NCBI GenBank assembly: GCA_017792465.1
Contig: CP051234.1
Span: 312,606-376,605, forward strand
Source of the DNA: Filomicrobium sp.
Lineage (GTDB): Bacteria > Pseudomonadota > Alphaproteobacteria > Rhizobiales > Hyphomicrobiaceae
Length of the DNA stretch: 64,000 bases
Direction of reading: 5' to 3'
In this document: piece after piece, positions 1-10,661 of the stretch
How positions within the stretch are numbered: position 1 is the stretch's first letter
How the letters are laid out: the number at the start of each line of letters is the position of its first letter
Made by a program: the position numbers and the translations under genes
The notes under the pieces: generated by a model
What the model was told of the DNA's origin: nothing
The model's input: the letters and a program-made list of their open reading frames with translations, nothing else
The model's database searches: none

Positions 1-314
1 CCAAAATTGATAATCTTGTACAGATAGGGCACAACGTCGTAATCGGGCGGCATTGTGTGATTGTCGCCCACACAGGCATTTCCGGTTCGACCGAACTTGG
101 TGATTTCGTTGTCATGGGAGGTCAGTCGGGCACGGTTGGCCATATCAAAATTGGCACCGGAGCCCAGGTTGCTGGTGCGTCGCACCCCAAAGAAGATGTT
201 CCCGCAGGCGCGCGGGTCGGCGGAACGCCGGCCAGGCCGTTGCGGCAATGGGGGCGCGAGCTGGCGTTGCTCGCCAAGCTGACTCGGCCGGGCGAGAGTG
301 AAAAAGGTAACTAG
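1..314 (+). CDS. lpxD: LpxD, UDP-3-O-acylglucosamine N-acyltransferase (C-terminal part)
   Basis: The reading frame is open from base 3 to the TAG at 312-314, so only about the last 103 residues are in the window; the start lies upstream. LpxD adds the second hydroxyacyl chain to UDP-3-O-acylglucosamine in lipid A synthesis, in the cytoplasm. The visible part begins [15 protein letters not shown], the conserved histidine-containing LpxD signature, followed by left-handed beta-helix hexapeptide repeats and a short helical tail ending in a basic and acidic stretch. It is the first gene of a same-strand lipid A cluster, with fabZ starting 90 bp downstream. Family assignment is firm from motif and context. 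Confidence 0.95.
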   Translation, partial: KIDNLVQIGHNVVIGRHCVIVAHTGISGSTELGDFVVMGGQSGTVGHIKIGTGAQVAGASHPKEDVPAGARVGGTPARPLRQWGRELALLAKLTRPGESEKGN

Positions 315-404
315 ATTTTGCGCGGCGCGTTGGCCGAACAAGCATTGTGATGAGATGAGTGGGGCCCTCTGGCGGCCGCACTTCGAAGTGGAGACAACAA
401 GAAT

Positions 405-905
405 ATGGACGATGTGAGTTCCAAACCAGAACTCGGTACGGCGGATATTACCAAGGTGATGAAGCTCTTGCCGCACCGGTATCCGTTCCTGCTGGTTGAT
501 GGCATGTACGACATGGATAGCGATGTCAGCGCTGTCGGCTTGAAGAACGTCACGATCAACGAGCCGTTCTTCCAGGGGCATTTCCCGCAGTTTCCAGTCA
601 TGCCGGGCGTTTTGATTATTGAAGGTCTGGCGCAGACGGCTGGTGCGTTGTGTGTGCACAGCCTGGGCGAAGACTACAAAGCCGAACTGGTCTATTTCAT
701 GGGGATTGATAAGGCGAAGTTCCGCAAACCGGTCGTGCCGGGCGACGTGATCCATTATCACGTTAAGAAAATCCGCAACCGTGGCCGGGTTTGGAAGTTC
801 TACGGTGAGGCCAAAGTGAACGGCCAGGTTTGCGCTGAAGCTGAAATCAGCGCGATGTTAGCGGATACCGCAGAAGCTAGGGCATTTGCGAGCGGCAATG
901 GCTGA
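405..905 (+). CDS. fabZ: FabZ, (3R)-hydroxyacyl-ACP dehydratase
   Basis: 166-residue hot-dog fold dehydratase of type II fatty acid synthesis; it removes water from 3-hydroxyacyl-ACP and competes with LpxA/LpxD for hydroxymyristoyl-ACP. Visible signatures are [12 protein letters not shown] near residue 22 and the catalytic segment [11 protein letters not shown] around residues 60-70, followed by the catalytic glutamate in IIEGLAQT. Length is slightly above the usual 145-155 because of an N-terminal extension of about 15 residues. The stop codon overlaps the lpxA start (ATGGCTGA at 898-905), so translation of the two is probably coupled. The lpxD-fabZ-lpxA order is the classic Gram-negative arrangement. 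Confidence 0.97.
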   Translation: MDDVSSKPELGTADITKVMKLLPHRYPFLLVDGMYDMDSDVSAVGLKNVTINEPFFQGHFPQFPVMPGVLIIEGLAQTAGALCVHSLGEDYKAELVYFMGIDKAKFRKPVVPGDVIHYHVKKIRNRGRVWKFYGEAKVNGQVCAEAEISAMLADTAEARAFASGNG

Positions 906-1704
906 TAAGAATATCCATCCGTCGGCGGTCGTCGAAGACGGGGCCCAATTGGGCGAGGGGGTCATGGTTGGCCCTTTCTGTCATGTCGGATCGGATGTCG
1001 TTTTAGGTGATAACGTGCAGCTGTTGAGCCATGTCGTTGTGGCCGGCCGCACGACGATCGGTGCGCGCTGCAAGGTTTTCCCTTTTGCCTCACTGGGTCA
1101 TCAGCCGCAGGACCTGAAATACAAAGGTGAGCCGTCGACGCTCGTGATCGGCACAGATTGCCAGATCCGCGAAGGGGTGACGATGAACCCCGGCACCGAA
1201 GGCGGCGGCGCGACGACGACCGTTGGCAATGGTTGCGCGTTCCTGGCGAATTCTCACGTCGGGCACGACTGCCGCGTGGGCAGTCATGTTGTCTTTTCCA
1301 ATAACGTCATGCTGGCTGGCCATTGCGAGATTGGCGACTACGTCATTGTTGGCGGTGGCGCGGCGATCATCCAATTCGCCAGGGTCGGACCGCACGCATT
1401 TGTCGGCGGCATGTCGGGCCTCGAGAATGATCTCATTCCTTATGGGATGGCGCTTGGCAATCGGGCCTATCTCTCGGGCCTCAATATCATCGGCCTGCAG
1501 CGGCGTGGCTTCACGCGCGAAGAGATCCATGATCTCAGACGCGCTTACCGGTTGCTGTTTGCAGCAGAAGGTACGCTTGCTGAACGGGTCGAAGATGTTG
1601 GCGATGAATTCAGCGAGCATCAAAGCGTTCAGGAAATCGTCGCCTTCATCAAGGCAGGCGGAAAGCGCTCGCTGTGCACGCCGCGCGGCCAATCCGGCAC
1701 ATAG
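898..1704 (+). CDS. lpxA: LpxA, UDP-N-acetylglucosamine acyltransferase
   Basis: 268 residues from the ATG at 898, which overlaps the fabZ stop by 8 bases; a TTG at 886 in the same frame is less likely because family members begin just before the [11 protein letters not shown] segment. LpxA transfers a 3-hydroxyacyl chain from ACP to UDP-GlcNAc, the first step of lipid A synthesis. The N-terminal two thirds are hexapeptide repeats of a left-handed beta helix, with the conserved [11 protein letters not shown] segment near residue 117 holding the catalytic histidine. The C-terminal third is the helical bundle typical of LpxA ([12 protein letters not shown] onward). The lpxI ATG follows 12 bp after the stop. 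Confidence 0.97.
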   Translation: MADKNIHPSAVVEDGAQLGEGVMVGPFCHVGSDVVLGDNVQLLSHVVVAGRTTIGARCKVFPFASLGHQPQDLKYKGEPSTLVIGTDCQIREGVTMNPGTEGGGATTTVGNGCAFLANSHVGHDCRVGSHVVFSNNVMLAGHCEIGDYVIVGGGAAIIQFARVGPHAFVGGMSGLENDLIPYGMALGNRAYLSGLNIIGLQRRGFTREEIHDLRRAYRLLFAAEGTLAERVEDVGDEFSEHQSVQEIVAFIKAGGKRSLCTPRGQSGT

Positions 1705-1716
1705 GTTCCTGGCGGC

Positions 1717-3027
1717 ATGCATAGACCTCCGGCAAGGCGGATCGGAATCCTTGCGGGCGGCAAAAGCCTGCCGATTGAAATTGCTGAAAGCTTGAAATCC
1801 CGGGGTGTTCCGGTTCATGTCGTGGCGCTCGAAGGAGAAGCCGGCGAGGAGATCGAACGCTTTTCGCCGACGTGGGTGAACTGGGGCCAAATCGGTAAAA
1901 TCATTGCCTCGTTCAAGAAGGCGGAGTGTTCGCGCATTGTCATTGCGGGAAGCGTGAAGCGGCCCGATTTGGCGACCGTTCAGCCCGACATGGGATTGTT
2001 TCGGGCGCTTCCCACCGTTTTGCGATTGATCCGGGTTGGCGGCGATGACGCCATCCTGCGCGGGGTCATTGAGTATCTGCAGACCTTCGATTTGCAGATT
2101 ATTGGCGTCTCTGAAATTGCGCCTGAACTTTTGCTTCCGGTTGGACGGTTCGCTGGCCCGTCCGAGCGCTTCACGGACCTCACCGATGTCGGGCTTGGCT
2201 TTGGCGTCTTGGAAGCGCTGGCGCCGTTCGATGTCGGGCAGGCCGTGATTGTTTCCGGCGGCAAGGTTGTTGCGATCGAAGCCGCCGAAGGCACCGACCG
2301 TATGCTGGAGCGGATGACAAAGCTGCGTCATAAGCAGTTGCGCGCGAAGCAACCGGTCGCACGCGGTTTTCTCGTCAAGGCGCCAAAGGCCGGACAGGAT
2401 CTGCGTGTGGATTTGCCGGCGATTGGTCCTGATACCGTTCGTGCGGTCGCCGCCGGCGATCTCAACGGCATTGCTGTCGAAGGCGGGCGCGTTTTGGCGC
2501 TGGAGCGCGGGACGATGAGTTCGCTGGCTGAGACGCATCGCATTTCGATTATCGGGTTCGAACGGGATGATCCACGTCTGCAACTAAGTTCGCCGAACGA
2601 GGGTTGCGACGCGCCGCGAGCGGATTATTCGGTTCGTATTTTAGGGCAGCGCAAGATGCCGGACTGGGCGAAGGCGGATGCGTTCAAGGGGGCGAACGTC
2701 ATTGCGGCTTCGGATCGTTTCGGTGTCGGCAAAGTTGCCATCGTTGCGCGCCGGCATGTTCTCGCGGTTGAGGCGGGCGAGGGTGTCGAAGCGGCGATTT
2801 CGCGGGCTGCATCGGTTCGCCAATGGGGTAACGGTTTTTGGAGCCGTCGGGTCGGCGTCGCTGTCGTTGCGGCAGGCCGAGATCTGAGCCGTGAGGTTGT
2901 CGCGCAGGTGGCCGATGCGGGGTTGGCGGGGATTGCGGTGGTGTTGCGCAAATTTGCTGCCAGCGTCAGTGCGGACGTGGTTGCCGAAGCGGAGCGGCGG
3001 CGGCTTTTCGTTGTAGGATTGGAGTGA
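1717..3027 (+). CDS. lpxI: LpxI, UDP-2,3-diacylglucosamine pyrophosphatase with an extra C-terminal repeat
   Basis: LpxI hydrolyses UDP-2,3-diacylglucosamine to lipid X and UMP, replacing LpxH in alphaproteobacteria. Residues 8-140 form the N-terminal domain (GILAGGKSLP near residue 10, AGSVKRPD near 77-84). Residues about 171-282 form the C-terminal domain, including the conserved GQDLRVDLPAIGP (226-238), whose aspartate 232 I take to be the known catalytic aspartate. At 436 residues the protein is about 150 longer than usual. The extra part, residues about 335-436, aligns with residues 171-282 (FDVGQAVIVSGGKVVAIEA against FGVGKVAIVARRHVLAVEA; LNGIAVEGGRVLALE against LAGIAVVLRKF) but lacks the VDLPAIG loop. 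It therefore looks like a degenerate tandem copy. Same operon as lpxA and lpxB. Confidence 0.93.
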   Translation: MHRPPARRIGILAGGKSLPIEIAESLKSRGVPVHVVALEGEAGEEIERFSPTWVNWGQIGKIIASFKKAECSRIVIAGSVKRPDLATVQPDMGLFRALPTVLRLIRVGGDDAILRGVIEYLQTFDLQIIGVSEIAPELLLPVGRFAGPSERFTDLTDVGLGFGVLEALAPFDVGQAVIVSGGKVVAIEAAEGTDRMLERMTKLRHKQLRAKQPVARGFLVKAPKAGQDLRVDLPAIGPDTVRAVAAGDLNGIAVEGGRVLALERGTMSSLAETHRISIIGFERDDPRLQLSSPNEGCDAPRADYSVRILGQRKMPDWAKADAFKGANVIAASDRFGVGKVAIVARRHVLAVEAGEGVEAAISRAASVRQWGNGFWSRRVGVAVVAAGRDLSREVVAQVADAGLAGIAVVLRKFAASVSADVVAEAERRRLFVVGLE

Positions 3028-3123
3028 GACGTGTACCTCGTCGATCAGGAATTTCGTGTCCTGCTGTTTCAGGGTTGTTTGAGCCCATCGCAGGGAATTT
3101 CGTTTTAAGTCGGAGCGCGGGAC

Positions 3124-4386
3124 ATGGCGGAAGACGAGACTTCCCTCTCGAAACAAGCGGCTGCTGAAGCCAAGGCGGATGACAGGCCGGAGGGCCGCAA
3201 GAGCCTTGTCGTTGACGGCGATGGTCGCAGCTTTCGCGTGTTCGTGGTTGCTGGCGAGCACTCCGGCGATGCACTCGGCGGCAAACTGATGGAAGTCTTG
3301 AACCGGCGCCTGACGGGGCGCATCCGTTACCTGGGTGTGGGCGGGGAGAACATGGCGCGCCAGGGACTAGAGTCTCAGTTCCCTCTCGAGGACGTCGCCG
3401 TCATGGGGCTTGCGTCGATCCTGCCGAAGCTTCCGCTTATTATTCGGCGCGTTTATCAGACGGTCGATGCGGCCCTCAGCGCGGAGCCCGATCTCGTCAT
3501 CATCATCGATAGTCCTGAATTCACGCATGCGATTGCCAAACGTATCAAACGGCAGCGGCGGGATATTCCGATCATTGATTATGTGTCGCCGACGGTTTGG
3601 GCCTGGCGGCCAGGGCGGGCCAAAAAGATGAGCCGGTATGTCGATCATCTCTTGGCTCTCTTGCCGTTTGAGCCCGCTGCGCATGCGCGCCTTGGCGGGC
3701 CGCCGACGACCTACGTGGGGCATCCGTTGATCGAGCGACTTGATTGGCTCGAAGGGCTTGATGCCAAGGAACTCGCAACCCGGCTCGGGATCGACGATGG
3801 AGAACAGGTCCTCGTCGTCCTGCCAGGAAGCCGGTCAACGGAAGTTAGCCGTTTGTTGGAGCCGTTCCGGCAGACGTTGGAAGAGCTGGCAAAGCGAGGG
3901 CACAAACCGCACGTTGTTATTCCGGTGGTCGAAACAGTGCGCCAACTCGTCGAAGCGGGATGCGAGGGATGGCCGACGCGGCCGCATCTGGTCTTTGGCG
4001 AAGAGGACAAGTTCAAGGCTTTCAAGCTGGCGTGCGCGGCGCTTGCCGCCTCAGGCACGGTGACCTTGGAACTGGCGCTTGCCGGTACGCCGATGGTGGT
4101 GGGCTATCGCGTCGACCGGATCGCTTCGAACCTGCGGTTCCTCGTCAAGGTGCCGTCGGTCATTCTTGCCAACCTGGTGCTCGATGAAAAGGTATTCCCC
4201 GAGTACATCCAGGAAACCTGCGAGCCGGTGACGCTGGCCGATGCGCTCGAATTGCTGCTGAAGGATACGCCGGAGCGCGAAGCCCAGCTTGCCGCCTTGG
4301 CGCGCGTGCCGGGCAAGATGCTGATTGGTGATCACAGCCCAAGCGAAGCTGCTGCTGATGTCGTGCAGGAATTCTTGAAGGCTTAG
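3124..4386 (+). CDS. lpxB: LpxB, lipid A disaccharide synthase
   Basis: 420 residues, family GT19. LpxB condenses lipid X with UDP-2,3-diacylglucosamine to form the lipid A disaccharide at the inner face of the inner membrane. The catalytic region begins at FRVFVVAGEHSGD (about residue 37), followed by YLGVGG, DSPEF, VSPTVWAWRPGR, YVGHPLIE, LPGSR and a C-terminal SGTVTLELAL, all typical. The first 36 residues are a charged extension not usual in the family; no later in-frame ATG precedes the GEHSGD motif, so the ATG at 3124 (preceded by GGAGCG) is the best start. It lies 96 bp after lpxI and ends at a bidirectional terminator shared with gltA. Confidence 0.96.
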   Translation: MAEDETSLSKQAAAEAKADDRPEGRKSLVVDGDGRSFRVFVVAGEHSGDALGGKLMEVLNRRLTGRIRYLGVGGENMARQGLESQFPLEDVAVMGLASILPKLPLIIRRVYQTVDAALSAEPDLVIIIDSPEFTHAIAKRIKRQRRDIPIIDYVSPTVWAWRPGRAKKMSRYVDHLLALLPFEPAAHARLGGPPTTYVGHPLIERLDWLEGLDAKELATRLGIDDGEQVLVVLPGSRSTEVSRLLEPFRQTLEELAKRGHKPHVVIPVVETVRQLVEAGCEGWPTRPHLVFGEEDKFKAFKLACAALAASGTVTLELALAGTPMVVGYRVDRIASNLRFLVKVPSVILANLVLDEKVFPEYIQETCEPVTLADALELLLKDTPEREAQLAALARVPGKMLIGDHSPSEAAADVVQEFLKA

Positions 4387-4448
4387 ATCAGCTGCTTAGT
4401 CTGAGCGGACACCAGACCGTCGTTCGACATGCTATTTCAGATAACAAA

Positions 4449-4485
4449 ACGCCGCCGAGACTACTCTCAGCGGCGTCTGCTTTTT
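4449..4485. terminator. Bidirectional terminator between lpxB and gltA
   Basis: A 12-bp stem (ACGCCGCCGAGA at 4449-4460, TCTCAGCGGCGT at 4465-4476, one mismatch) with a CTAC loop is followed on + by CTGCTTTTT. On - it is followed by TTTTG. It lies between two converging genes, so it can serve both. Confidence 0.85.
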
Positions 4486-4509
4486 GATTGTCTACCGGGC
4501 GAAGCTTGA

Positions 4510-5820
4510 TCAGCCGCGTTCGGTGCGCGGAATGAATTCGCGCGAAGCTTCGCCGACATAAAGTTGGCGCGGACGGCCGATGCGCTGCTCGGGGTCCTCG
4601 ATCATTTCCTTCCACTGTGCGACCCAGCCGACGGTGCGGGCGACAGCGAACAGCACCGTGAACATTTCGACGGGGAAGTTCAACGCACGCAGCGTGATGC
4701 CGGAGTAGAAGTCGATGTTCGGGTAGAGCTTCTTTTCGACGAAGTAGTCGTCCTCGAGCGCGATGCGTTCCAGCTCCATGGCGACTTTCAGAAGCGGTTC
4801 GTCGCGAATGCCGAGGGCATCGAGAACTTCGTGGCAGGTCTTCTGCATGACCTTCGCGCGCGGGTCGTAGTTCTTGTAGACGCGGTGGCCGAAGCCCATG
4901 AGGCGGAAGCCGGAGGTCTTGTCTTTGGCCTTCTTGACGTACTCGGGGATGCGGTCGACCGAACCGATTTCCTTGAGCATGTTGAGGGCTGCTTCGTTGG
5001 CGCCGCCGTGGGCTGGTCCCCAAAGGCATGCGATGCCGGCTGCGATACAGGCAAACGGGTTGGCGCCGGATGAACCGGCCAAACGCACGGTCGACGTAGA
5101 AGCGTTTTGTTCGTGGTCGGCGTGCAGGATGAAGATGCGATCGAGCGCGCGCGAGATGACCGGGTCGACGGTGTAGGGCTCGCAGGGAACCGCAAAGCAC
5201 ATCTGCAGGAAGTTCGACGTGTAGTCGAGGTCGTTGCGCGGATAGATGAACGGCTGGCCGATGGCGTACTTGTAAGCCATGGCGGCGATGGTCGGCATCT
5301 TGGCGATCAGGCGGCGGGCGGCGATGGTGCGCTGCTCGGGATCGTTGATGTCAGTGGAGTCGTGATAGAACGCTGACAGGGCACCGACGACGCCGCACAT
5401 GACGGCCATTGGGTGGGCGTCACGACGGAAGCCGGTGAAGAACCGGGTCATCTGTTCGTGGACCATCGTGTGGCGCGTGATGGCGCCGGAGAATTCCTGG
5501 TATTCCGACTCGGTGGGGAGTTCTCCGTTCAGGAGCAGGTGGCAGACTTCAACGAAGTTCGATTGCTCGGCAAGCTGGTCGATCGGATAGCCGCGGTGGA
5601 GCAGAACGCCTTTGTCGCCGTCGATGTAAGTGATCTTCGATGAGCAGTTGGCGGTCGATGTGAAGCCGGGGTCGTAGTTAAAGCAGTCGGTTTCCTTGTA
5701 GAGCTTTCCGACATCGATGACGTCGGGACCGATCGTGCCGGAGCGCAATGGCATTTCAACGGTGTGGTCTTTGACCTTCAGTGTCGCCGTTGAGGAAGTG
5801 CCTGTGCTTTTGGAGTCCAT
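4510..5820 (-). CDS. gltA: GltA, type II citrate synthase
   Basis: 436 residues, the hexameric Gram-negative form. It condenses oxaloacetate and acetyl-CoA to citrate, entry step of the TCA cycle. Visible catalytic elements: the histidine in [11 protein letters not shown], the second histidine in [10 protein letters not shown] and the aspartate in NIDFYSG. The N-terminal beta domain with YPID and CFNYDPGF is typical of the allosteric type II enzyme. The ATG at 5820 is preceded on the - strand by AAGGGAA. It stands alone, with about 270 bp of upstream DNA before gltX, so it probably has its own promoter. Confidence 0.98.
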   Translation of the reverse strand: MDSKSTGTSSTATLKVKDHTVEMPLRSGTIGPDVIDVGKLYKETDCFNYDPGFTSTANCSSKITYIDGDKGVLLHRGYPIDQLAEQSNFVEVCHLLLNGELPTESEYQEFSGAITRHTMVHEQMTRFFTGFRRDAHPMAVMCGVVGALSAFYHDSTDINDPEQRTIAARRLIAKMPTIAAMAYKYAIGQPFIYPRNDLDYTSNFLQMCFAVPCEPYTVDPVISRALDRIFILHADHEQNASTSTVRLAGSSGANPFACIAAGIACLWGPAHGGANEAALNMLKEIGSVDRIPEYVKKAKDKTSGFRLMGFGHRVYKNYDPRAKVMQKTCHEVLDALGIRDEPLLKVAMELERIALEDDYFVEKKLYPNIDFYSGITLRALNFPVEMFTVLFAVARTVGWVAQWKEMIEDPEQRIGRPRQLYVGEASREFIPRTERG

Positions 5821-5998
5821 ATGGCGGTTCCCTTATCACTGGAATTGATCGGAAAAGACGCCAGCCGCTTATTGGTTCGCTGTGCGCGCAACCTGGGGCG
5901 TCGATGGTGTGACTAATGTTCGTAAACGACATTCGCACCTGCGGCAAGATAACCGTTGGCAGGGGTCTTGCTGCTCGCAGGGGCGCGGATATGCGGGT

Positions 5999-6020
5999 GC
6001 AGCGCATTTTTGTGCGCTGC
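5999..6020. other. Perfect hairpin upstream of gltA
   Basis: GCAGCGCA (5999-6006) and TGCGCTGC (6013-6020) form an 8-bp perfect stem around a TTTTTG loop, in the 274-bp gap between the gltX stop and the gltA start. No U-tract follows in the gltX direction, so it is not a clear intrinsic terminator; it could be a gltX 3' end structure or part of the gltA control region. Nothing else recognisable was seen in this gap. Confidence 0.4.
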
Positions 6021-6094
6021 GGCTAATTTTGCGATAAAGCGCTGATATTTGTCAATTTTGGTGTGCTGGCGAACGGCAAATCTGTCGCTGCAAC

Positions 6095-7534
6095 CTAATG
6101 TGAAATATCTTTCAGGCGCGCGAATGTCTCATGCTCGCCGAGGACGGCCATGACGTCGAAAATCGGTGGCGAGACCGTTGTTCCGGTTAGGGCAGCGCGC
6201 AACGGTTGGGCGACCTTGCCGAGCTTCAATCCTTCGTTGTCTGTGAATTCGCGAACTTTGGCTTCGATCGACTGGGCGCTCCATTCGGTTTGATGTTCGA
6301 GAGCCGGGAGGAGACGCGCAATCATCTGGCGGGTTTCGTCATCAAGCAACTTGGCGGCTTTTGCATCGAGGGCGAGGGGGCGCTCGGCCCAAATGAATTT
6401 CGCGCCATCGATAAGGTCGAGCAGGGTTTTCGATCGTTCCTGCATCGCCGGGATGAGGTCATGCAGCTTGCGTCCGGCACCTGCGGAAAACGCGGTCGAG
6501 ACTTCGTCGCCGTGCGGGAGGTGGGGCAACAGGTGCGTGATGCGGTCGAACAGTTCGTCGGGGTGGGTTGCCCGGATCCAGTGGGCGTTGATGGCTTCCA
6601 GCTTCTGGATGTCGAACCGCGCCGGAGCCTTGTTGATGGCGTCGATGTCGAACCATTCAAGCAGTTGCTCCGTGGAAAAGATTTCATCATCGCCATGGCT
6701 CCAGCCGAGGCGGACGAGGTAGTTGCGCAAGGCAATCGGCAGATATCCCATCTCGCGGTAGGCTTCTGCACCCAACGCGCCGTGGCGTTTGGAGAGCTTG
6801 GCGCCATCGGGGCCGTGAATGAGCGGCACGTGGATCCACTCAGGCTCGGTCCAGCCCATGAGCTTGTAGATCTGCGATTGGCGGGCCGCGTTCGTCAGGT
6901 GATCGACGCCGCGAATGACATGGGTGATGCCCATGTCGTGGTCGTCGACGACGACGGCGAGGTTGTAGGTCGGCGACCCGTCAGAACGCAGGATAATGAG
7001 GTCGTCGAGGTCCTTGTTGGCGAACGTGACCTGTCCCTGCACGTGGTCGTTGATCAGGGTTTCGCCATCTTGCGGTGAACGCAGGCGGATTGCGTAAGGG
7101 GCGTCCTTGGGCGCGTCGGCTGGATCTTTGTCGCGCCACGGGGAGACGACGCGGAACGGGCGTTTTTCTTTTTCGGCGGCTTCGCGCATTGCTGCCAGTT
7201 CTTCCTGGGTGAGGTAGCAGCGATATGCGTTGCCGTCGGCGAGCAAGCTTTCAGCGACTTCTTTGTGGCGATCGGCGCGCGAATATTGCGAAACGGGTTC
7301 GTCGTCCCAGTCGAGTTCGAGCCACTTCAGCCCGTCAAGAATGGCCTCGACGGCTTCGGGCGAGTTGCGCTCGCGGTCGGTATCTTCGATGCGCAGCACG
7401 AACTTGCCGCCGTTGGCGCGGGCGTATAGCCAGTTGAAAAGAGCGGTTCGCGCCCCGCCAATATGCAGGAAACCGGTCGGAGACGGTGCGAAGCGGACGA
7501 CGACGGGCGATTTTGAAGCGTTGGCGTTTGGCAT
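6095..7534 (-). CDS. gltX: GltX, glutamyl-tRNA synthetase
   Basis: 479 residues from the ATG at 7534; an in-frame TTG at 7576 would add 14 residues without homology. It charges tRNA with glutamate and belongs to class Ic. The Rossmann catalytic domain shows [19 protein letters not shown] near the N-terminus (HIGH motif) and KLSKRHG around residue 240 (KMSKS motif), with a C-terminal anticodon-binding helical domain. Some alphaproteobacteria carry two GluRS-like enzymes, one sometimes acting on tRNA-Gln; this copy cannot be assigned to either by eye. It is divergent from comEC, with 142 bp between the starts. Confidence 0.96.
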   Translation of the reverse strand: MPNANASKSPVVVRFAPSPTGFLHIGGARTALFNWLYARANGGKFVLRIEDTDRERNSPEAVEAILDGLKWLELDWDDEPVSQYSRADRHKEVAESLLADGNAYRCYLTQEELAAMREAAEKEKRPFRVVSPWRDKDPADAPKDAPYAIRLRSPQDGETLINDHVQGQVTFANKDLDDLIILRSDGSPTYNLAVVVDDHDMGITHVIRGVDHLTNAARQSQIYKLMGWTEPEWIHVPLIHGPDGAKLSKRHGALGAEAYREMGYLPIALRNYLVRLGWSHGDDEIFSTEQLLEWFDIDAINKAPARFDIQKLEAINAHWIRATHPDELFDRITHLLPHLPHGDEVSTAFSAGAGRKLHDLIPAMQERSKTLLDLIDGAKFIWAERPLALDAKAAKLLDDETRQMIARLLPALEHQTEWSAQSIEAKVREFTDNEGLKLGKVAQPLRAALTGTTVSPPIFDVMAVLGEHETFARLKDISH

Positions 7535-7676
7535 GGCTCTTTGGGTCTGGCTGCTTTGTCTGGGGCTACCGAACAATTGTGCTTTGTACGGAGCGGATCG
7601 ATACTTGAAGCGTATTCATGCTTAAGCAGTGCGTGTAGCATGGCGCAAGTCGGGGCGTAACGGTTTAGGCTAAAGG

Positions 7677-9842
7677 ATGTTTGGAGGGTTCAGCGACAGT
7701 CGGACGCAGGAGCGGGGACCTTCGCACGATGCCGTTTCGACCAACCGGGAGCCGGCGCTTTTTGCCAATTTGGCGGGAGTGCTCGAAGCCGAGCGGCCGT
7801 ACTGGTTTTACTGGGTTCCGGTTTTCGTCGGCGTTGGGTCGCTGATCTATTTCACGCTCGACTTTGAGCCGGACGGATTGAGTGTCGCTGTTGTTTTTCT
7901 GACCGCTCTGGGGCTGCGGTCCGTTTTGGGTTCGGCGGGAACGTTCGCAAGCCTGCTGACGGGCATTCTGCTGTGCGCTTCGCTTGGGTTTCTTGCCGGC
8001 AAAATCCGCACCGAGATTGTTGCAGCTCCTGTCCTTCAGGAGCGACTTCGCGATGCGCGGGTCGAGGGGTTCGTTGAACTTGTCGAGGCGCGTGACGGGG
8101 GTGGCGTGCGTGTTACGGTGCAGCCGACACGGATTGCGGGCCTGAGAGAGGAACAGCTGCCGTCTCTCGTGCGCGTTGTCTTCAGCGCCAAGGGCGGGCG
8201 GCGGCTGGCTATTCCACTTAGCGGCGATCACATCGCATTCACGGCTGTCTTGTCACCGCCGCCACGGGCTGCGGCTCCCGGCGGTTTTGATTTTTCGCGC
8301 TATGCGTTCTTTCGCGGCATTGGAGCTGTTGGTTACGCGACGAGCGTGGCTGTCGATGTGCCCATGCCAGGTGGGCCGGAACTCTTCAATTCCCTTTCGC
8401 ATATGATCGGGCGGTTGCGCCAAAGAATTGGTGACCGGGTGACGGCGGCGTTGCCGGGGCAGACCGGAGCGATTGCCAAGGCGCTGATCAACGGTGATCG
8501 AAGCGGTATTTCGGAAGAAACCAATGAGGCTTATCGAGCGTCTGGCCTCTTTCACATCCTGTCGATCTCCGGCCTGCACATGGCGATCATGGGAGGATCG
8601 ATCTTTTTTGCATTGCGCTTTATGTTCGCGCTTTCGCCATGGCTGGCGCTGCAATTTCCAATCAAGAAGTGGGCGGCTGTCGGAGCCATCGCCGGGTCGC
8701 TTGGCTATTTGACGATCTCTGGTGGATCGTTCGCGACGGAGCGTTCGTTCATCATGATCGTCGTGTTTTTTGCCTCCATCCTTGTCGACCGTCCAGCGAT
8801 CGCGTTGCGCAACGTTGCCATCGCCGCGTTGGTGATTCTTCTGGTCTTCCCGGAGAGCGTTATCGATCCGGGGTTTCAGATGTCGTTTGCGGCGGTCGTC
8901 GGTTTGGTGGCGTCTTATGAGTTCGTGCGCAGGCGGCACGTTCTATCTGGCGACGTTGGCGCGTCGATCTGGGGGCGGGGGTTGATGTTTGCGGGGGCGA
9001 TTGTCGGCTCCACTCTGGTTGCCAGTCTCGCAGTCGCGCCGATCGGCATCTTTCATTTCCATCAAACGCAGCATTTTGCGGTTCTGGCTAATCTGGCGGC
9101 TGTTCCGATCTGTAACCTGATCGTCATGCCGGCAGCCCTTGCGACGCTGGTGCTGATGCCGTTCGGCGGTGAATGGCTGGCCCTTGCCGTCATGGGGCCG
9201 GGGCTCGATGCGATGGCGGCTGTGGCGCGTTGGGTCGCGGGTTTAAGCGGTGCTGTCAGCTATGTTGGGGCCATTCCGGGGCTCTCATTATTGCTGATGG
9301 CCGGAGGCGGCCTGTGGCTTTGTCTTTGGCGGCAGCGTTGGCGTCTGCTCGGATTGCTTGCAGTGGCTGTCGGAATTCTGGTCGCGCCACAAATCGGGGC
9401 GCCGGATCTTTTGATAGGTGACGGCGGTCAGCTTGTGATGGTGCGTGATGCAAATGGTCAGCTGACTGGGCCGTCGCGGCGTCAGTCGAATTTCATTCTG
9501 GCGCGTTGGCTCGAACGCGATGGTGACAAAAGAGAGCCGCGTGAAGTCGGCATCACGGAGCCGTTTCACTGCGACCGAACCGGATGCGTGGCTCAAGTCA
9601 AAGGACAGGTGCTGGCTTTCTCCAAGCGTGCCACGTCGTTGCGCGATGACTGTGCGCGCGCGGACATCGTCGTTGTTGCCGAGACTGTTACACAGCCCTG
9701 CAAAGCAAAGCTGGTTGTCGATCGAGCAAGGCTCCGGCGTCTCGGTACGCATGCGATTGAAATCGCGCCTGACGGCTCGCTGCGGATCGAGACGGTCGCC
9801 GAGCACCAGGGATATCGGCCCTGGACACGGCCGAGCGATTAG
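7677..9842 (+). CDS. comEC: ComEC/Rec2-family DNA-uptake channel protein
   Basis: 721-residue multi-spanning inner membrane protein. ComEC carries single-stranded DNA across the inner membrane during transformation. Residues about 45-110 hold the first transmembrane helices, followed by a soluble DUF4131-like segment (about 110-220). The core Competence domain follows, with the signature [19 protein letters not shown] around residue 290 and many hydrophobic helices to about residue 565. The last 150 residues correspond to the metallo-beta-lactamase-like region but contain no HxHxDH motif, so nuclease activity is unlikely from this part. ATG 7677 is preceded closely by AAGG, so the exact start is uncertain. 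The 3' end overlaps the lexA stop by 4 bases in convergent orientation. Confidence 0.9.
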   Translation: MFGGFSDSRTQERGPSHDAVSTNREPALFANLAGVLEAERPYWFYWVPVFVGVGSLIYFTLDFEPDGLSVAVVFLTALGLRSVLGSAGTFASLLTGILLCASLGFLAGKIRTEIVAAPVLQERLRDARVEGFVELVEARDGGGVRVTVQPTRIAGLREEQLPSLVRVVFSAKGGRRLAIPLSGDHIAFTAVLSPPPRAAAPGGFDFSRYAFFRGIGAVGYATSVAVDVPMPGGPELFNSLSHMIGRLRQRIGDRVTAALPGQTGAIAKALINGDRSGISEETNEAYRASGLFHILSISGLHMAIMGGSIFFALRFMFALSPWLALQFPIKKWAAVGAIAGSLGYLTISGGSFATERSFIMIVVFFASILVDRPAIALRNVAIAALVILLVFPESVIDPGFQMSFAAVVGLVASYEFVRRRHVLSGDVGASIWGRGLMFAGAIVGSTLVASLAVAPIGIFHFHQTQHFAVLANLAAVPICNLIVMPAALATLVLMPFGGEWLALAVMGPGLDAMAAVARWVAGLSGAVSYVGAIPGLSLLLMAGGGLWLCLWRQRWRLLGLLAVAVGILVAPQIGAPDLLIGDGGQLVMVRDANGQLTGPSRRQSNFILARWLERDGDKREPREVGITEPFHCDRTGCVAQVKGQVLAFSKRATSLRDDCARADIVVVAETVTQPCKAKLVVDRARLRRLGTHAIEIAPDGSLRIETVAEHQGYRPWTRPSD

Positions 9843-10558
9843 TAGCGCCGGATCAGCCCGACGAGGCGGCCCTGGATGTCGACCTGATCGGGACTGAAGA
9901 TTCGCGTTTCGTAGGCCGGGTTTGCAGCTTCGAGCGCGATGGCCGAGCCTTTTTTGCGCAAGCGCTTCAAGGTCGCTTCTTCTTTCTCGACGAGGGCAAC
10001 GATGATGTCGCCGTTGTTGGCGGTATTGACCTTGCGAATGATCACCGTGTCGCCGTCATGGATGCCGGCCTCGATCATTGAATCGCCGCGCACTTCCAGA
10101 GCGTAATGTTCACCCGCCGAGAGGAGATCGGGCGGACAATCGATGTCGTGCGTGTGATCCTGGATTGCGCTGATTGGCGTACCGGCTGCGATGCGGCCCA
10201 TCACGGGGACAGAGACTGATTGCGAGTTGATGATGCTTGGGGGCGGAGGTGGTGCTGGCTGGCGCATCGCGCTCATGCCGCCTTCGATGGTTTGCAGTGT
10301 GGGCGGGCTTGCCGTGTCACCGTCGGCGGCCCCAACCTCCATGCCATCCGGAAGTTTGATGACTTCGATGGCGCGGGCGCGATGCGGCAAGCGCCGGATG
10401 AAGCCGCGCTCGACAAGAGCTGTAATGAGGCGGTGAATGCCGGACTTGGATTTCAGGTCGAGCGCGTCTTTCATTTCGTCGAATGACGGGGGCACGCCAG
10501 CCTTCTGCAGCCGTTCATGGATAAAGAGGAGCAGATCTTTCTGCTTCTGAGTCAGCAT
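9839..10558 (-). CDS. lexA: LexA, SOS repressor
   Basis: 239 residues from the ATG at 10558, which has a strong AGGAGG just upstream on the - strand; a longer reading to 10639 adds sequence unrelated to LexA. It represses DNA-damage genes and cleaves itself when RecA filaments form. The N-terminal winged helix spans residues 1-70 ([17 protein letters not shown]). The S24 peptidase domain has the cleavage site A125-G126 (GRIAAGTP), nucleophile S160 (RGDSM) and general base K198 (ATLKRL). The linker has a run of prolines, longer than in E. coli, as is common in alphaproteobacteria. An SOS box lies 104 bp upstream, so it is autoregulated. Confidence 0.97.
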   Translation of the reverse strand: MLTQKQKDLLLFIHERLQKAGVPPSFDEMKDALDLKSKSGIHRLITALVERGFIRRLPHRARAIEVIKLPDGMEVGAADGDTASPPTLQTIEGGMSAMRQPAPPPPPSIINSQSVSVPVMGRIAAGTPISAIQDHTHDIDCPPDLLSAGEHYALEVRGDSMIEAGIHDGDTVIIRKVNTANNGDIIVALVEKEEATLKRLRKKGSAIALEAANPAYETRIFSPDQVDIQGRLVGLIRRY

Positions 10559-10661
10559 GTCAGTTGGCCTCCTGAGAGCCAGGCTGTTGGGTGCCTTGCC
10601 AGAGCGCGGTGCGGGATTGGCCCGACGGGTTGGCTGCACAAATCATGAACGTACCCTACAT

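Noticed and set aside
1090-2583. Open frame of 497 codons on the - strand
   Set aside because: It overlaps lpxA and lpxI entirely, has no ribosome binding site and no family character; a GC-rich shadow.
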